The notes beneath the pieces were generated by a model. It did not search any database and was not told where the DNA came from. It saw nothing but the letters and a program-made list of their open reading frames with translations. Of a DNA stretch of 7,371 nt, positions 6,027 through 7,371 are shown in pieces (positions within the stretch are counted from its first letter, which is position 1; the number at the start of each line of letters is the position of its first letter). The stretch is taken from positions 1-7,371 of the forward strand of contig JAUXCB010000074.1 of assembly GCA_030619095.1 (NCBI GenBank), read 5' to 3'. Both the position numbers and the translations under genes were made by a program. The stretch comes from Verrucomicrobiota bacterium (lineage in GTDB: Bacteria > Verrucomicrobiota > Kiritimatiellia > Kiritimatiellales > Tichowtungiaceae).

Positions 6027-6702
6027 AAAGCGATTTTAGCTTATGCCGTGCATCCTCGATGGTGAACTGCCAATCGACGCCTCTTTGCCTCTCATTGCTT
6101 GATACGGCCCATGCGGCGGTTTCCTTGCGAAGCGTCTCGATGTTTGGAATGCGGCGACCCGACAGGCATTGGCGAGTCATCGAACTCAATTCATTTTCGG
6201 CAATGTTCAACCAACTCCCATGTTTCGGCGTATGGCGAAACTCCAGACGCTTCACAAGCGCACGGGCCTGATCCGGCTCGAAGGCCTCGTAGAACGCCCC
6301 TTTCGTATGGGTGTTCAAGTTGTCTGAAACCAGAATGACCTTTTCCGCTTCCGAGTAGCGCGTGCGAAGAAGAGCTTCCATTTCAAAGGCCCAGTCCACC
6401 TTGGTGCGGTGTGGACGCACACTCACGCCCCGCCAGCCCCGCGCAGGTTGCGTGAACATGAAGATGCAGGCGGTTCCCGCCCGTTCGTATTCATAATCAA
6501 CCCGGCGGGGATGCTCCCGAGTGGCCGGAATCGGAACCCGGGTTTCCTTGGTCAGCTGCACCGGTTGTTCATCCATGCAAACAACAGGATGCGCCGCATC
6601 GTAAGGTAGCGCATAGGTTTCGAGCACTTCTTCCATGCTGGCGGCGAATTCGCTGTTGGCCTTCGGAGGGATCACCCAGTATTGGATCTTTCGTCGCGTC
6701 AT
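6007..6702 (-). CDS. IS630-family transposase, catalytic (DDE) part, orfB
   Basis: Carries the RNase H-like DDE catalytic domain that cuts and joins the element ends. Over 231 residues, CMDEQPVQL has Asp44, VILVSDNLNTHT has Asp127 and HGSWLNIAENEL has Glu169, with 41 residues between the last two. The motifs DYEYERAGTACIFMF (69-83) and RQCLSGRRIP (177-186) are typical of this IS630 subgroup. An ATG overlaps the orfA stop as ATGA, but the sequence before it lines up with the conserved LKKN-to-WVIPP stretch only when read through from orfA. The functional product is therefore probably an OrfA-OrfB fusion made by a -1 shift at the A8 run. Independent initiation at the ATG remains possible. All catalytic residues are present. 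Confidence 0.93.
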   Translation of the reverse strand: MTRRKIQYWVIPPKANSEFAASMEEVLETYALPYDAAHPVVCMDEQPVQLTKETRVPIPATREHPRRVDYEYERAGTACIFMFTQPARGWRGVSVRPHRTKVDWAFEMEALLRTRYSEAEKVILVSDNLNTHTKGAFYEAFEPDQARALVKRLEFRHTPKHGSWLNIAENELSSMTRQCLSGRRIPNIETLRKETAAWAVSSNERQRGVDWQFTIEDARHKLKSLYPKIIV

Positions 6703-7142
6703 GCCGTTTTTTTTAGGGTTCTGCGTAGGGTCTCATGGCTGATGGAATCCACGATTCCAAGTTCGACAACTTGGTCGGCAAGCAGGCGCAGCGACCAGTT
6801 TGCATATCCCGGGGGAGGTTGGCCGAGGCGCAGCGCAATCACCTTCGCCTCCTGCTTGCCATCGAGCGCTTTGCGACGCGGCGGTAATTCGCGCTTCTTT
6901 CCATTGAGCGCAATATCGAAACCTTCGCTCACCAGCCGCTGGCGAATATTTTCCACGGTCTTTGTCCGGCAGGTATATGCTTCTGCGATCTTCCTGTCAG
7001 TCCAGTTCAACCCGTCGGCATCGGCTGCGAGCAACACCTGAGCCCTCCGCACTTTTTCGGAAGAGCCCTTAAGTTTTTTCACCACGGCCTTGAGTACGCT
7101 ACGCTCTTCATCTGTAAGACGAACGATATATTTCTTCTTCAT
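6699..7142 (-). CDS. IS630-family transposase, DNA-binding part, orfA
   Basis: A 147-residue protein with two helix-turn-helix regions that would recognise the terminal repeats. The first is around 47-70 (NWTDRKIAEAYTCRTKTVEN...), homeodomain-like. The second is around 116-145 (WSLRLLADQVVELG...ISHETLRRTLKK), ending at the expected junction with the catalytic domain. The ATG at 7142 is chosen because an almost perfect Shine-Dalgarno, GGAGGTGA, ends two bases before it. An in-frame ATG at 7154 would add four residues but lies upstream of that site. The frame closes with CTA AAA AAA ACG GCA TGA; the A8 run lets ribosomes slip into orfB. Alone it could act as a repressor of transposition, as short products do in some other IS families; that is inference. 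Confidence 0.92.
   Translation of the reverse strand: MKKKYIVRLTDEERSVLKAVVKKLKGSSEKVRRAQVLLAADADGLNWTDRKIAEAYTCRTKTVENIRQRLVSEGFDIALNGKKRELPPRRKALDGKQEAKVIALRLGQPPPGYANWSLRLLADQVVELGIVDSISHETLRRTLKKTA
6707..6714 (-). other. A8 slippery run for -1 frameshifting between orfA and orfB
   Basis: On the coding strand orfA reads CTA AAA AAA ACG, containing A AAA AAA in the correct phase for tandem -1 slippage. After a -1 step the next codons are AAC GGC ATG, giving ...RRTLKKNGMTRRKIQYWV. That reproduces the usual uninterrupted IS630 transposase around LKKN and WVIPP. Polymerase slippage adding one A would have the same effect. Confidence 0.75.
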
Positions 7143-7144
7143 GG

Positions 7145-7152
7145 TCACCTCC
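7145..7152 (-). promoter_or_regulatory. Strong ribosome binding site that fixes the orfA start
   Basis: GGAGGTGA on the minus strand is an eight-base match to the 16S anti-Shine-Dalgarno, with the GGAGG core five bases before the ATG at 7142. It rules out the upstream ATG at 7154, which overlaps it. Confidence 0.75.
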
Positions 7153-7191
7153 ATGTTTTGGAGATCATGAAGGAACGTTCGCTAAATGACA

Positions 7192-7219
7192 ATCCTAATA
7201 TTTAAATATGACAAAGCAC
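7192..7219 (-). repeat. IS630 terminal inverted repeat, right (orfA side)
   Basis: Read on the minus strand it begins GTGCTTTGTCA and carries TTAGGAT at positions 22-28, matching the left end at 23 of 28 positions. A stop codon inside it (7202-7204) ends the interrupted neighbouring gene. Confidence 0.92.
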
Positions 7220-7369
7220 TAGGTCTTTTTTAATTTTATAAGTAAACTCTGCTGTAAGACCTGGATAAATTGGATTACCCACACCTATTTCTTGAAACAT
7301 TTTGCTATTCTCTGAATCTACAGTTTCATAACTCCAATCCATCCAATGAGAAGTTGTAAAGTCTGTGCA
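7202..7369 (-). CDS. 3' end of an unidentified AT-rich gene, truncated by the IS630 insertion
   Basis: An open frame enters from the right edge and runs 55 codons to a TAA at 7202-7204, inside the IS end. The last six codons (VLCHI and stop) come from the element, so the native C-terminus has been replaced. The peptide contains HWMDWSYETVDSENSKMFQE and NPIYPGLTAEFTYKIKKD and looks protein-like, with mixed polar and aromatic residues, no low-complexity stretch and no stop. The other two minus-strand frames contain stops. I do not recognise the family. The DNA is visibly more AT-rich than the housekeeping genes, suggesting foreign origin. Removing the element in silico extends the frame by 21 codons to a TAA at 5931-5933, but those codons cross the GC-rich hairpin and may not be the original end. 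Confidence 0.55.
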   Translation of the reverse strand, partial: CTDFTTSHWMDWSYETVDSENSKMFQEIGVGNPIYPGLTAEFTYKIKKDLVLCHI

Positions 7370-7371
7370 AC

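Larger units (their letters stand above)
5999..7219 (-). mobile_element. Complete IS630-family insertion sequence
   Basis: A 1221-base element with matching ends, a two-frame transposase reading on the minus strand, and TA dinucleotides on both sides (5997-5998 and 7220-7221). TA target duplication is the hallmark of the IS630/Tc1-mariner superfamily. The ends are inverted repeats: the outer 11 bases are identical and 23 of 28 match. The catalytic residues and the frameshift site are intact, so it may be active. The site before insertion, read on the plus strand, would have been CAGCTGACTAGGTCTTTT. Insertion truncated the minus-strand gene entering from the right edge. Confidence 0.93.

Noticed and set aside
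6699..6716. Transposase as a pseudogene because of the frame break
   Set aside because: The break is at an in-phase A8 slip site, both halves are intact, and -1 slippage rebuilds the family consensus.

Overview
The window is a bacterial chromosomal segment in which every supported gene lies on the minus strand, so biological order runs from high to low coordinates. It has two parts. The housekeeping part (1-5498) is moderately GC-rich and densely packed. The accessory part (about 5513-7371) holds repeats, one insertion sequence and the end of an AT-rich gene. The organism cannot be named. A lysine/alanine/proline-rich H1-like protein with AAPAKK-type repeats, next to gmk and yicC, would suit a Gram-negative of the PVC group (Verrucomicrobia/Kiritimatiellota-like), but this is a low-confidence guess.

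Housekeeping part, read along the minus strand: an AzoR-type FMN-dependent oxidoreductase (4851-5498) is followed after 7 bases by trpF (4205-4843). A 289-base gap then carries a good candidate sigma70-type promoter and two tandem CCAA-N3-TTGAAA units. Next come trpB (2698-3915), an alpha/beta-hydrolase esterase (1938-2714) and yicC (1070-1948). These three overlap head to tail and look translationally coupled. After a 222-base gap come gmk (239-847) and, behind its own candidate promoter, the start of a histone H1-like gene (1-104) that runs off the window. TrpF and TrpB catalyse two steps of tryptophan synthesis, but trpA is not next to trpB. YicC (RNA turnover) and Gmk (GMP to GDP) form a common bacterial neighbourhood.

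Accessory part: the roughly 480-base spacer upstream of the oxidoreductase has four copies of AAAAGGGGTCA(G) and a GC-rich hairpin, but no gene. A complete IS630-family element (5999-7219, 1221 bases) follows, with 28-base imperfect terminal inverted repeats, flanking TA dinucleotides, and two transposase frames joined by a -1 shift at an A8 run. It sits at the end of an AT-rich unidentified gene, whose visible last 55 codons now end at a stop inside the element.

No convincing new multi-gene system is present. The most useful leads are the frameshift architecture of the element, the gene it truncated, the GGGGTCAG cluster without a transposase, and the tandem motif ahead of trpB.
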